Part shown: one piece after another, positions 1 to 11,460 of the stretch
Numbering within the stretch: position 1 is the stretch's first letter
How the letters are laid out: every line of letters starts with the position of its first letter
Source of the DNA: Botryosphaeria dothidea
Lineage: Eukaryota > Ascomycota > Dothideomycetes > Botryosphaeriales > Botryosphaeriaceae
Assembly: GCA_011503125.2 (NCBI GenBank)
Contig: WWBZ02000073.1
Location: forward strand, 1,488,001-1,552,000
Length of the DNA stretch: 64,000 bases
Reading direction: 5' to 3'
Position numbers and translations under genes: made by a program
The notes under the pieces: generated by a model
What the model was told of the DNA's origin: nothing
The model's database searches: none
The model's input: the letters and a program-made list of their open reading frames with translations, nothing else

Positions 1-204
1 ACCGTACCCAAGCCCTCCATCAGCCACGGAGGAGGAGCATCAGGATCATCCCAGACTGAAGCGCCCTCACTTACGTCAATCGGAGTGCAAACGCAAACCC
101 GCAGTTCCCATTTGGCGGTACCTGCAGGGCAAATTCCGTCCGTTGTTCCTCCCCCACAGGTGCAGATCCTGAATGAAGCCCTGGTCCTAATAAATCTTCA
201 GGCC
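1..204. other. Left edge, leader of the first gene
   Basis: The reading frame of the first gene stays open back to about position 85. A possible splice acceptor (CCCCACAG) ends at 159 and another (CTTCAG) ends at 201, so an upstream leader intron or exon is possible. Nothing else is recognised. Confidence 0.3.
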
Positions 205-1883
205 ATGAACGATTTCGAACGCTACCACCGGTGCTCTCCTCTCGGCTCTCTACAACATTACCCTTGGACCGACCGCTCTATGTCCATGGCTGTCTCCCAC
301 GCCGTGCGTTCGGACATGCGCTCCTGCCCGACGCGCCAGACCCGCAACGTGCCCCCTCCCGATCCCGATCCTGAGTCCAACAACGGACAGCCGAGACGTC
401 GCATCGCGGTTGCTGTAAGTTACGCTTGGAGCCTCGTCTGGCCCTTCCGATTGCCCGTGGATCATCTAAACGACCGGCGGCAAACCCACCGGCCCGCACA
501 TTTTCGCATCCGAGGCTGACAGCATCCCGCAGTGTGCGCGTTGCCGCAAGAGAAAGATCCGCTGCAGCGGTGACCCAGGCAACAACACTGGCTGCCAAAA
601 CTGTCGCGCTGCCGGTGCTGATATCAGCGCCTGCCAATTCCACAGAGTAAGTGCCATCTTGCAGGTAATAAAAGCCTTCATGCTGACGGGCTTAGGTTGG
701 TTCTTACGTTCCAGGACCACCAAGCTTCACTTACCCTAACCATCTCTCATCAAGCCCAAGCATCCCCATGAGCAATGTGTACCAGAGCCACTCTGGTGAC
801 TACTCTTACAGTCCTCACCCAAAGGGCTTGCTCTCAACCCGATCGTTCCAAAGCTGCTACAACCCTGTCGGCTACAGCGACGAACCATCAGCAGACTCCT
901 ATGGATACCAACCTTTGCCTCTGCCCGGAAACGACGTCTTCGGAGGTGTTTTCAGCGGCGCACAGGAGTCTACCCGTGGATGGTGTGGCACCAACCCGAA
1001 GCAGTCAGCGCCAAGCGATATATATATTGAGGGGCCATCTGCCGCTTCGTACGGGAGCCTGCAGCTGCCGTACCTGAGCAGTACCCCGGTCACGCGGCAG
1101 CCAACGGTAACCGCGGACAACCTGTCAGCCTTCAGCATGAACTCATTGCAGTCCTCTCTGGCTTCACCATCTGCACCTCCTCATCCGCCCCTACCAACTA
1201 CCCTGGAGCATCGTCATCTGCCAATGCCAACTTCCACGCGCACGCAGATGAATCCTTCCACAGAAATGCACTTGAGGGCTCAGCCCACATCTGCAGTCTC
1301 AACTGCGCATGCGCTGTCTTACCCCAAGGCTTCCATAATGTGGAGTTCGGATCCTACGGGACAGGATGGTCGTCAACCTACTTCGAGTACCACCTCAGCC
1401 AGTCAGATTATGACTGCGCTGGATGGAAAGACCCCCGCTGTCTCTGCCCTTCAGGAAAGTGTCCTCAACTACATTCCAATTCCAGCCAATGGCTCTGACG
1501 CCTCTTCCAACCCGGGCTCCTCAACGGTGTACACGCCAAGTTCCCTGTCCGGTGCAACCCCATCTTCGCTGGATGAAAAATACCCCACTTCTGGTGCAAA
1601 CGTTCAATCTTCCTCGAACAGGGATGACCTTCCTCGAAATGACTCCACTACCAGTCTTACATATTACGGTACAGACAGCTCCTCTAGCAAGTGCAACGTT
1701 GGTACCGATCAATCTTCTCAGGAGGGTGCCTTAGTCAGTGGACAGAGGTATGCACCTTTGCCGCCACAGCCGCAACATACCTCTTCCAGCCATGACCAGA
1801 TGCGAAGGGGTTCATTCGATCATCGCCGGACTGCTCCTAGCCACAGGGCCTCAATTTCGAGCCTCAACGAACGCAGATTCTGA
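205..1883 (+). CDS. Zn2Cys6 fungal transcription factor
   Basis: Predicted nuclear DNA-binding regulator. Three exons fit: 205-414, 533-646 and 696-1883 (introns 118 and 49 nt; all junctions in phase 0), giving about 503 aa. The zinc cluster is carried by the 38-codon middle exon: CARCRKRKIRC, then C-X2-C, then a last Cys (roughly residues 71-105). The spacing is C-X2-C-X6-C-X9-C-X2-C-X9-C, slightly longer in the last loop than the usual X6-8. The first exon is Pro-rich and ends in a basic stretch (RRRIAVA). The third exon encodes a long Ser/Thr/Pro-rich tail without recognised domains, ending SISSLNERRF. No fungal_trans middle-homology domain was seen. The start is uncertain: Met at 205 or 280 are both in frame, and the frame is open back to 85. 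I do not recognise the target genes, so the regulated pathway is unknown. Confidence 0.75.
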
Positions 1884-3620
1884 GAAAAGAGCCATCCGCT
1901 GGTGGACTCTATTGCGTTTCCGAATGGTTCTTCTTACTCAAGGAACTCTTCCCCTTTCTCACTGCAGATGACTTTGTTACAGCAACAGTTTTTGTTACCG
2001 CTTCCATGCAGTATTCTTCCTGATTTGTCTCTTCGTCTCGATTGCAGTTTCTCATTTTTCGTACTGAATGTTCGATCTCTTGAAGGTCATCAAAACAAGG
2101 AATCCACACAAGCATCTCCCGCATGGGTTTCCATTTAATTACACAGCGTACAATTTCCTTCACCGTAGGTAGCATAGCTTGTTTTTTTCTTTCTCATGGG
2201 GCGATGTACGGTGCATCTTGCTGCTGGAACAGAAAAAAAGAGCGGGACCTCCTCGTAGGATTTTCTTTCTCAATATCTCTCGTTTCTTGAACCAACTAAT
2301 GGAGCTTCTTATTCGATTTCGAAGCCGAAGCTCACGACTCTCATGAGCATAAGAGAAGGCGCATTGTGGAATGAGGTAAACAAGAGGATACGCCCCGGAG
2401 CTACCCGGCAAGGAAGAGGCAATGGAGCAAGAGGTAAAACCGGTATGCATGCTGGCACGGAATGGTACCTATTCTTCTTGGAATGTGTTTTTTCATCTTT
2501 TTGATTTCCTTCTGCGGAGCTATCTTGTCAATCTTGACTTGCAACAGGCATCGATGACGAAAAGTCTGCGAGTCTCCGATAAGGAAAATGGCCCTCTCTT
2601 GTCGTAATTATTCTTCGCTTGTTCAGTGTCGTGCGCAACCCACGGTCGTTTCCTGGCGGAAATCTGTAATTTTACATACTACCACTTACCATTTACCTAC
2701 CAAAAATCGACGCCAGGGCCGCTCTTTCAATCGAATCTGTTCTGTCTCGTTAGTTCCCGAAGTGAAACCTCGGCGTCGGTCTTTAGATTTTGATTGCAGC
2801 TTTCAAGCACTAATAGCTATGCCATGGCTTCGTCTTTTGAACAGTCACCTACAAGAACCCATTGGCCAGTTGGCCGAGCACGTGCTCTTGCTTACTATAT
2901 GAGCCCACTTTAGACCACCACTGCTCGAAAACTAGTCAACTAACAGCCACCAAATGACTACTAAGCCGAAAACCGACCGGAGGTAGAGGAGACTCCTCAC
3001 GCTAAATCGGGTCCTTCCTTGACCTCAATAAGTCGACTATTAATTGCCTAGTTAGATGAGTCCATGTTCGAGACTAGTACTAACCTATTTACTAAATGGC
3101 GACGGCTAGTCGGCAAGGGGTGAGGACCGGTGGTGGACAGGGAGTCAATAGAGGCACGAACGCGTGTTGATTGAACAATAGACGATTTGATAGAGAGGAG
3201 GGTCAGTCCTAAGGCCTGCCAGTTGGGTTCTACCCAAGGGCACGGTCTACAAGGGGACCGCCTGCTCTCTGCTTATCGGCACGTGATCTATCTACCTATC
3301 TATGGTTCCGCGTATGACACTGATCTGGAATTGCGTATTGACTAGGTCGCTACTAACTTATTGTGGGTGACTGTACGACCTCCATAAGAGCTCAGAGTAG
3401 GAAGGAGCTCCGATGTACTTTTAGATTGGCTACGGGAAACTCGATCCCGACTCAGCCGCATCTTTCAGATCCAATTTTGATTGATGATGTCAGTGCGCTT
3501 GGCACCCGAGATATATTTCCCTCCACGTTGCTGTCTTAAACGATCTTTCTCGTCTGTCCAGCGGTCCTACTTGCACATACCCTTTCCGCGTGAATTCAAC
3601 ATTTTCGTCTGCATAGCATC
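1884..3620. other. Intergenic, no gene recognised
   Basis: The first ~600 bases are T-rich 3' flank of the regulator. From about 2890 to 3480 the sequence changes character, with no long frame and repeated short CTAG/ACTAG words, and may be a worn-out repeat. The last ~140 bases are the promoter of the RidA-like gene. No convincing coding exon was found on either strand. Confidence 0.4.
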
Positions 3621-4531
3621 ATGCATACTTCCAGCCACTTGTTTCATACCTTCCTCTGTACTATAATCCTCACGGTAGCGAAAGCGCAGGATGCTCTCAC
3701 ACCAAACTACACCTCCCCGCTGGGTGTCGAAATCTACAACCCACCGCAGAGCTTCGATCCAAACGGACCATGGAGCATGATGGCTCGCGCGGGGCCGACC
3801 TTGTACGTTGCCGGTATGATTCCCCGTATCTCCAAAAGGTGCTATCCACTGTTTCTGAGGCGTAAGCCAATTTGAAGGCATGCGCGGTTTCCACCCCTCC
3901 AACAATAGCCTGGTTCCTCTCCTTCCATCACCTGCCTCACCTGGTAATGCGGGATACCCCCGCATCCGTCAAGCCTTTGAGAACATGGCCCAGCTGGCGA
4001 GACTGGGCGGTAGCGATATCGTAAGCAGATCTCTCACTTGGATCTCTTCGTCTCCAAATCGATCGTCCTTCCTTTGTACGTCTGCTGCACAGAGGAGTGT
4101 AAAGTTGGACGCCCCCTTCAGCAACAGCAGAGCCATGTCCACAACATCCCGTGGGGAGTGGAAGCAGTCGTCCGGATGTAAATGTCGCCGATGTCTTCGA
4201 ACAAGTACGTCCGGATGACTGCTTCCACTCCCCCCCCCCCCCCCCCCCTCTGCAAGTACCGAGTCTCAGAACATGTATTTTCCTTTGCGTGACAGTAGTG
4301 ACGTCCAATGATGAGACACGCTACCAACCGCTTTACCTACAGACATCTTGCACACGCCTGGTCGTTTACGTCAACGACATGTTTCGTTGGCGGCCTGTAG
4401 TCAATCGCGTCACGCAGGAACTGTTGGGTGCAGCGAATGGGGGCTTTTACCCGGTGCGAACAATTGTCGAGGTGCAACGGCTGAACAACGATGACATCAT
4501 GGAGGTGGAAGGTACCTTTTGGGTTGGGTGA
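3621..4531 (+). CDS. Secreted RidA-like (YjgF/YER057c/UK114) protein
   Basis: RidA-family proteins are small trimeric deaminases that hydrolyse reactive enamine/imine intermediates. Three exons reconstruct a 174-aa protein: 3621-3813, 3878-4020 and 4343-4531. Intron 1 is 64 nt (phase 1) and intron 2 is 322 nt (phase 0). Residues 1-22 form a hydrophobic signal peptide (MHTSSHLFHTFLCTIILTVA). Family signatures follow in order: GPTLYVAGMRG, RIRQAFENMAQLA, TRLVVYVNDMFRWRP and a C-terminal PVRTIVEVQRLNNDDIMEVE. The conserved Arg of the ligand pocket is plausibly the R in PVRT. Most RidA proteins are cytosolic or mitochondrial, so a secretory leader is a distinguishing feature. It resembles the subgroup sometimes labelled 2-aminomuconate deaminase-like, but the substrate is unknown. 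Intron 2 is abnormally long because it carries an inverted-repeat element (4152-4233) and a 19-base C run. The frame is intact. Confidence 0.8.
4152..4233. mobile_element. MITE-like inverted-repeat element, copy 1
   Basis: The left arm starts GGGGAGTGGAAGCAGTCGTC and the right arm is its reverse complement. Arms of 28 bp differ at only two positions, both transitions, so this is the most symmetric copy. The spacer holds about 25 bp and does not match copies 2 and 3. It lies inside intron 2 of the RidA-like gene. The right terminal Cs run straight into a longer C tract. No target-site duplication is visible and there is no coding capacity, so it would be non-autonomous. Confidence 0.75.
4230..4248. 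repeat. Homopolymer C19 tract
   Basis: Nineteen consecutive Cs at the right end of the inverted-repeat element, within intron 2 of the RidA-like gene. It probably arose by slippage of the terminal CCCC of the element. The true length may differ because such tracts sequence poorly. Confidence 0.9.
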
Positions 4532-5462
4532 ACTTGTTTGGGCAGGCGATATGAATTTCCGGTCGAAACGATTCCACGGAGGTGCGAGGGCGAAGCGAGT
4601 AGGCAACGAAGTGGTGGTTGGGAAGGGGCGGGGAAGTTTATCAGATTGATAACATGCCGGTTCGTGAAGTTCCTGAGTTCCCTTGTATCTAGATCCATTT
4701 TTCACCTCATTCGTAAGTTGAACATGCTTCTTGTTTTCGGAGTAGTCTGTGGATCTCACTCTCGCGGTCCGCTTGTGGCTTCATCATTGGACCAGCGTGT
4801 CAATCTCTTATTGGTCGATGTATCAAAGTATTTGATGGATGTGGTGCGAAAGGATGATCGATTGAAGAGAGAGTTGGCAGGGGTTGATATACCCAACTGC
4901 CAAGCTCTGCTCGTTAAGCGAGCTATTAGAGCTAATCTGCCAATGGTCTTGGAGATATGAGTGAACAAAGAGAACAAAGGAAGAGTCATTCCAGGCCCAT
5001 GGCCTCCACTGCAGTCCATGCATTCCATCAGTATTGAATCTACGCTTGGTATCCTTCACCGATCTGGAAATATTACCCTTGTGGGTTCAGAGCAAAAATG
5101 TTGGTATTCTGGCCGGACAGGCACTTGCCCAAATATTCGCAGTTCTGCGTTACAAGACGCCGGAGTACTGACTCCTTAGACGTAGTCCCCAAGTCCACAT
5201 GTGCGCTGTCTGGGCTCAGTCGTGACGAGGCCTCCACAGTCGGACCATTTCCGCACTAGTCCGGATTCGGTAATCTGAGAGCAAAAAATTTCTTCTTCAC
5301 TTCGTCAGCCCCACCCACGCTTTCCACTTGGATTTGAGTGTGCTTTGTGCTTGTCATTGTGTATTCCTGTGGATTGCTGGAGTTTGACACGTTGTATAAA
5401 GACAAGGCGTCATTCCTCATCCATCAACATCCGGCAAGGTACCTTAACACCTTCCGTCCGCC
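4532..5462. other. Intergenic, no gene recognised
   Basis: No coding exon is recognised. A TATAAA lies at 5395-5400, 63 bases before the tRNA gene. It may be an upstream tRNA promoter element or chance. Confidence 0.4.
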
Positions 5463-5553
5463 GCCCGGCTAGCTCAATCGGTAGAGCGTGAGACTCTTAA
5501 TCGCTCTCTAGGGTGTTATCTCAAGGCTGCGGGTTCGACCCCCGCGTTGGGCT
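5463..5553 (+). tRNA. tRNA-Lys (CTT) with intron
   Basis: The sequence folds as a tRNA. The acceptor stem GCCCGGC pairs with GTTGGGC (two G-U pairs), followed by discriminator T. The D arm is GCTC/GAGC, the anticodon stem TGAGA/TCTCA and the T-arm loop GGTTCGACC. The anticodon CTT is at 5496-5498. An 18-nt intron at 5500-5517 sits between positions 37 and 38, the standard eukaryotic site. Removing it leaves 73 nt. A T5 run follows at 5570-5574. The gene stands alone, in + orientation. Confidence 0.95.
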
Positions 5554-5569
5554 CAAATCCCGACTCATC

Positions 5570-5574
5570 TTTTT
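5570..5574 (+). terminator. RNA polymerase III T-run terminator
   Basis: Five Ts begin 17 bases after the end of tRNA-Lys, the normal position and form of a Pol III stop. Confidence 0.6.
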
Positions 5575-6331
5575 GCTTTGGTGTTGAAGTGAGGACTTTT
5601 TTTCTGCTTGCCCAATGCGGCGTTGGGACCGCATAACGGACCTGTCCGAGGAAGCGCCAGGTGTCCGGGCGCTCCTTTGCTTCCGTGGGTGGTTTTGAGG
5701 GTTATGGAGAGAGACGTAAGCTTCGACATGGGGCAAGTCTTGCTTCAGGGCTACGGTCGGTGGTTGGAGGGTCAATCTCACATTTTCGCCGGACCCAGAG
5801 CCATTTCTTGCTGTTGGACACTTGACAAGAATCTTACAAAGTAAATCAAGCCACCGGTGCACCATAGAGGGTCACCAGAAGGCAGAAGTTTTGAAGTGAT
5901 TCGGCGACAAAATCTGGCGACCTGTCCCTGGAACGTCACTTGACTTGCTTGAGCAGAGCAACTCCCTCTCTTACCATCCATCCGCCTAGACACAAGAAGG
6001 ATCCAAGATTGTGAATGATTAAGAGATCGGTGGCCGGAAATGTTGAAGCTTGTATCAACAATAGAAATGTCTTGCTATAACCACAGATTTTAAGACACAA
6101 TAAATCTACTATTAAAGACACAAAACCAGACAGCGCGCATTGCTCAGGTATTTTGATTCCAGGCCAGATGATTCAGACGCGGACTTGAATGATTTCAAGT
6201 TCAGAGATGGGACGATGTTGTCGATTCCTATCTCAATCTCAAAGTTCACGAATAGACGCTGCAGTCCAGCAGTAGATTCTGGAGAAAATAAGGCATATTC
6301 ACAAAGGGTGCTGCACCCAAACTTCAAGTGG

Positions 6332-6414
6332 TGGGCAGTGGAAGCATTCGTCCGGACGTAATTATATTGTATTTCCAGCTACGATGCTATCCGGATGAAT
6401 GCTTCGACCCCCCA
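6332..6414. mobile_element. MITE-like inverted-repeat element, copy 2
   Basis: 83 bp. The left arm is GGGCAGTGGAAGCATTCGTC followed by CGGACGTA. The right arm ends ATGAATGCTTCGACCCCCC, its imperfect reverse complement. The core after the left arm reads GTAATTATATTG and is shared, in reverse orientation, with copy 3. It is intergenic. No clear target duplication was seen. Confidence 0.75.
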
Positions 6415-7066
6415 TAATAAAATTACCCTTCGGGCAAGAACTGTTGTCAAGCACTGTGTAAAGCGCTCATGGATGGCGAGAAGCGAGCCTCTAGACCTAG
6501 ATACCGAATACACAACAATGCTTCAGAGCCACGAAACATTGCTTGATAGGAGATTAATTGCATTCAATCCAACCCATAATTAATTTGCTCTTATCCATTT
6601 TCATTTCTCACAGTTCTCCAGGGCAATACGTCAAACGTTATTAGTCAAATTTTCACCCCTATCCATCTGGTCTCTGCCGCCTCAATCGCTACCCTTGCGC
6701 TGAGTCAACCAACTGTTGTCCGCCATCGATCATTATTGATAGCACCCCACCAACGCCCTGCAAATGCTGATGCCCGATGTCTTTATAAACTCAAAAGATA
6801 AAAAGGCCCTTGAAAAAAGTCCACCGCCTTGCTTTTTAATTTAGGAAAAAGGGGAAACGGGGAAAACGAGAAGAGAAAAGTACAGCGACCCGCCGGGCTT
6901 CTCCACGGTCTTCAAATATCTTCCCGACTTTCCCAAGCCCAATCGCGTAATCGGGGAAATAAGGTCGAAATGGTACCGAAGCCGGCCTGGCTTGCTAATC
7001 CTGCGGGAGGATAGGATGGCTTGAGATGAATTGAGCTCAGTCCGTGTGAACGAAGTCCCAGTTCAT

Positions 7067-10000
7067 CTACTGCCTGACGCTGTACCCGCTGCGCTTGGTG
7101 TACATCCTCGACGCGATGTTCATACTCGCCAGCTCCTGGAAGAGCAGCTTCGCCGCATAAGGAATGTAAATCTGCGCAATCTTCGTCTTGTTCTTGCAAG
7201 GGCGGCACTCGAACTGGTTGCGCTTGAGGTTGCTGTCGTCGATACTACGTTATCATCGTATTCTTTAAATATCAATGGAGGGGTGGGACTTACGCAATAG
7301 GGGTCATGAGACCGCAAATCTCGCAAATGTGAACGCGGTATGCGTCCGAGACTTCGAACAGACGCTCCTTCAAGAAGGCACTTGCACCGTGGGAAATCAT
7401 ACAATCACGTTCCATCTCTCCAAAACGCAGACCACCATCTCTGGCACGACCTTCGACGGGCTGACGGGTGAGGATCTGGACGGGACCACGAGCACGAGCG
7501 TGGATCTTGTCGTCGACCATGTGGCGCAGACGCTGGTAGTAGGTGGGGCCCAAGAACACCTGCGCAGTGAGCTTCTTACCGGTGTGACCGTTGTACATGA
7601 CTTCAAAGCCACGACTCTGATAACCATGTTCACGCAGGAGGGATGACACTTGTGTGACGGTGACGTCGGTGAAAGGAGTAGCATCACCTTCCTGGCCACG
7701 GAGAGCGCCGACTTTGGAGAGCAAACACTCGATCAAGTGAGCAATTGTCATACGAGAAGGAATGGCGTGAGGGTTGATGATGATATCAGGCGTGAGACCT
7801 TCACGGGTGAAGGGCATATCCTCGTGGCGGTAGGTAATACCAATGGTACCCTTCTGACCGTGACGAGAGGCGAACTTGTCACCGATCTGAGGAATCTTGG
7901 TCGTTCTTGTCCTGACCTTAACGAACTTCAAGCCATCGCTGTTCGTCGTAAGAAGCACTTGATCCACGATACCGTTCTCCGTGCTGCGCAGAGGTGTCGA
8001 AACATCTCGCTTAATGTGCATCTTCGTCCTCTGACCCAACTCTTCAGCATCTGGTGCGATGGGTGCTGTCTTTCCAATGATAATATCTTCACCGGAAACA
8101 CGAACACCAGGCGCCACGACACCATCGTCATCCAACTTGTCGTAGGTTCCGTGCTTGAGGCGCATCGTATCACTCCGCATGGGCTTCTCAAACTGCTCGA
8201 CGACCGCCATACCGACCTTCTTCTCCTGATCGGTGTAGGAGCGGTAGAAAAGACTGCGGAAGAGACCACGGTCGATGCTGCTCTGGTTCATAATGACCGA
8301 ATCTTCCTGGTTGTAACCGGAGTAGCAAGCAATGGCGACGATAGCGTTCTGACCTGCGGGAAGTTCACGGAACCTCAGGTATTCCATGGAACGAGTAGTC
8401 GCTAGAGGCTTCTGAGGATAGTACAGGACGTTCACCATCGTATCCATGCGGAGCTCGTAGTTGGTCAGACAGACACCCATGGCCTGCTTGCCCATGGCGG
8501 ACTGGTAGGTGTTACGAGGGGATTGGTTGTGGTCGGGGAAAGGAATGATACTGGCACAAATGCCGAGAATCATACTGGGGTGGATCTCGCAGTGGGTGTA
8601 TTGCTTGACGCTGGGGTTCGGGGGAGGAACAACACGCTCATGAGGATCCCTGTTGAGCTTCGTCTCTTCGTCTTCCTCGTCAATGATGCCCTGACGAGCC
8701 CTGTGGTGGGCACGCAAATCATCGGGAGTCATGACAATCATGGCAGCTTCCTCTTCTTCTGCGTCCATGTACTCAACCACACCACTGGTAAGTAAACCCT
8801 TCCAGCCATACCTCTTCTCTTCCCTCTCTTCATCGGACAGGCCAGAGACGTCAATTTGTTGATCTTCCTCAAGCCTGTCGATGTGTTCACGCGACAAAAC
8901 CAAGTTACCCTTGTTCGCGCTTGTAGGATCGTCGTCGATGATGAAAAGAGGCCTACAGACACGCCCGGCATCGGTGAAGATCTTGAACTCCCTGTCACGA
9001 ACATCGCGAACAAGACTCATCTCCGGGGAGAGAGTGCCGTCACGACGCAGCTTCTTGACGACGGAGACGAGTTGGGTAGGATCACGGTGAATACCAACCC
9101 AGACACCGTTGACGAAAATCTTCGTGGCGTGCGGTGATACGCTTGGCTCGTACTCTTCCAGAAGCTCCATGTTCCGCTGTGTCATGAAGTCCTGGATCGG
9201 AGTGACGTCGCTACCGACCGTGACGTGACACATCAGTGACAGGTTCTTCACCAGGCCACAAGCCTGACCTTCGGGCGTCTCTGCCGGGCAGACCAGACCC
9301 CAGTGGGTGTTGTGCAGCTGACGTGGCTTTGCAAGCTTGCCATCACGACCGATAGGTGTGTTGGTACGGCGCAAATGCGACAGGGTGGAGGCGTAGGTGT
9401 ATCTGTTCAAGACTTGGGAGACACCAGCCTTGCTTGACGCGGCCTTTTTCTGATCACCCCAATTGCCGGTGGCAAGGGAGTACTTCAAACCGTTCGTAAT
9501 AGTTCCCTGCTTGACAGCCGACTGGAGCGAGAACGGGCGGCCGGCCTCAACGCACTTCTTGAGGTAGTTGTAAACATCCCTGGTCAACTTCAGGAACAGT
9601 GAACGGAAGAGATTTGCAAGAAGGGGACCAGCAAGGTCGAGACGCTTCTTTCCAAAATGATCTCTGTCGTCCTCGTCGCGACGTCCGAGATGACACTGAA
9701 GCAGACGGTAAATCATGTAGCCTAGGAAGAATGCCTTCTTCGTCTCACTGCCCTCCGTCTGAGAAATGTGCGGCAAGAACTCCTTCTGAATGATGTCGCG
9801 TGCAAGCTTCACACGCTCGCGCTTAGTGCCACCAGTGCTGGGGTTGCTGCCTCTTCTACCGATAAAGTCCAAAGCGCTGACCCTGTCCTGGATCAGGACG
9901 GATTCTTCGATGGATGGCCTGATAGCCTCCATAAGCTTGTTATCGTTCTTGTCGAAGCAAATGTGGCTGATGATGTCCTCGTCGGACACAATACCGAGGG

Positions 10001-10892
10001 CACGGAAGACGATGGGAATCGGTACATCGGCCTTGACGTAGGGTAGCGTCGCGTACAAGCAAGCACCCTGACCCTCCTTCCATAGCTGGGGTTTTTCGTA
10101 AAGCTTCAGGGTCATGGAAGAAAGTAGACGCGATCCCTTCTCGACTGCGCTCCGAATTTCCGCAATCCACGGCGTCGGGCTTTGCCTCTTCCTGAAGACC
10201 TGAACGATGTTCGCCGCACTTCTCTCCTGAGCAATCAAAACTTTCTCACTGCCATTGATGACGAAGTATCCTCCCTGGTCGTAAGGACATTCGCTGTGAG
10301 CGTAGAGCTGCTCGTCGGTCAAGTTGCGGAGACCACAGACGTAGGATTTCAGCATGACAGGCAACCGTCCGAAAAAGACCTGCTCCTTCTCTGTCTGACT
10401 GTCAACCTCCCATACCAGCTCGGTGGCACCAGTTGCCTCGTCCTCATCCATATCACCAGTAGGAGCAATGGGACGCTCGCGGGCCACGGAAGTCTTGGTG
10501 CTCATATCGCTCATCATTGCAGCCGCGTACGTCAGGTTCCGGAGACGCGCCTCGTGAGGAAACACGTCTCGCGTCACACCGCCGTCAGTCAAAGAAGGGC
10601 GACCCATCTTGACCTCGCCGAAGTTCACCTCATACCGCTTCTTGATGATTGGGTCCGGGTCGCTCTCATCGACGGGTGGCGTGTGATCCATGGTAATGGC
10701 GCCCATGTGCTCGACGATATTCGGCAGAGTGTTCTTGACGAACTCATCGTATGAGTCGATTTGCTGCGCGACGAGACCCTTCTCTTCGAAGAAGGCAGAA
10801 ATGACCGTCCAGCAGTCCTCCGCGGTGATGGTGTCCTCGAAGTCGGTCTCATAGCTCATGTCATTGTCGTAGTAATCGTTCCCATAGCTCAT
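7067..10892 (-). CDS. RPB2: DNA-directed RNA polymerase II second largest subunit
   Basis: Catalytic-core subunit of RNA polymerase II in the nucleus. Exon 1 is 10892-7294 and exon 2 is 7232-7067. A 61-nt intron (7233-7293, phase 2) lies between them. The protein is about 1254 aa, the normal fungal length. Family signatures include [15 protein letters not shown] near the N terminus (typical of RPB2 rather than the Pol I or III homologues), [52 protein letters not shown] (active-site and hybrid-binding region) and a C-terminal zinc ribbon, CEICGLM followed by CRPCKNK. The last exon supplies the conserved clamp end KRSGYSVRQ. The acidic N terminus ([20 protein letters not shown]) fits the family. 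The short C-terminal exon is easily missed: without it the protein would lack half of its zinc site. Confidence 0.97.
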
Positions 10893-11460
10893 GGTGGCGG
10901 TGGAGTGCTAGCAACGAGCACCAGCGCGGAGGGGCAGATCGGTTTCGAAGTCGGAGGCTAGGCAGAGGTGCGCGCCAGAGCGCGTCGGAGCGAACTGTAT
11001 CCCTCTTGAGCTCGCGCGCAGGGGCAACGGGCGAGCAAGACGGGGTGTGGCGGGCAGGGCGGAGATGCAGACGCGAGACGGAGGATGCGACGGACGCGCA
11101 GGTGCAGGCAGGAGGAGTTGGAGGGGGGGGGGGGGGGGGGGTGGACGGGTTGAAGGCGAGTGTCCTCAAAGAAGAGGTGAAGTGCTGCGCAACGAGACGA
11201 TCGCCGCCGCCCAGCCGCCTCCCGCACGGACCAGGCAGACGTTATTCATCCACGCGCCGAAGTGTACCCGGTATGCTTCAACAGTATAAAAGTATACTGT
11301 GAACTTTTCCCCATAACTCAGAAATGATTCAGTTCGAATGTTTAGAGACAGACATAGCTGAGTAATTTTCGATTGTTAGGTTCATTTTTCTAGACTCCCT
11401 CGCGCATCTGAACATCAAAGGTCCCCCGCAATCGCCATTCTAATGAACTGAACCAAAAAC
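10893..11460. other. RPB2 promoter region and 3' flank of the reductase gene
   Basis: No gene. It contains a G19 homopolymer at 11123-11141, about 230 bases upstream of the RPB2 start, in GC-rich sequence. Confidence 0.5.
11123..11141. repeat. Homopolymer G19 tract
   Basis: Nineteen consecutive Gs in the RPB2 upstream region (C19 on the RPB2 sense strand). It could form a G-quadruplex or be an unstable tract. Its assembled length may be unreliable. Confidence 0.9.

Larger units (their letters stand above)
5554..7066. other. Intergenic with MITE copy 2
   Basis: No coding exon is recognised. The region holds the second inverted-repeat element (6332-6414). The part next to RPB2 is that gene's 3' flank. 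Confidence 0.4.

Noticed and set aside
7650..8405. 251-codon open frame antisense to RPB2
   Set aside because: Entirely inside the conserved RPB2 exon. No evidence of its own.
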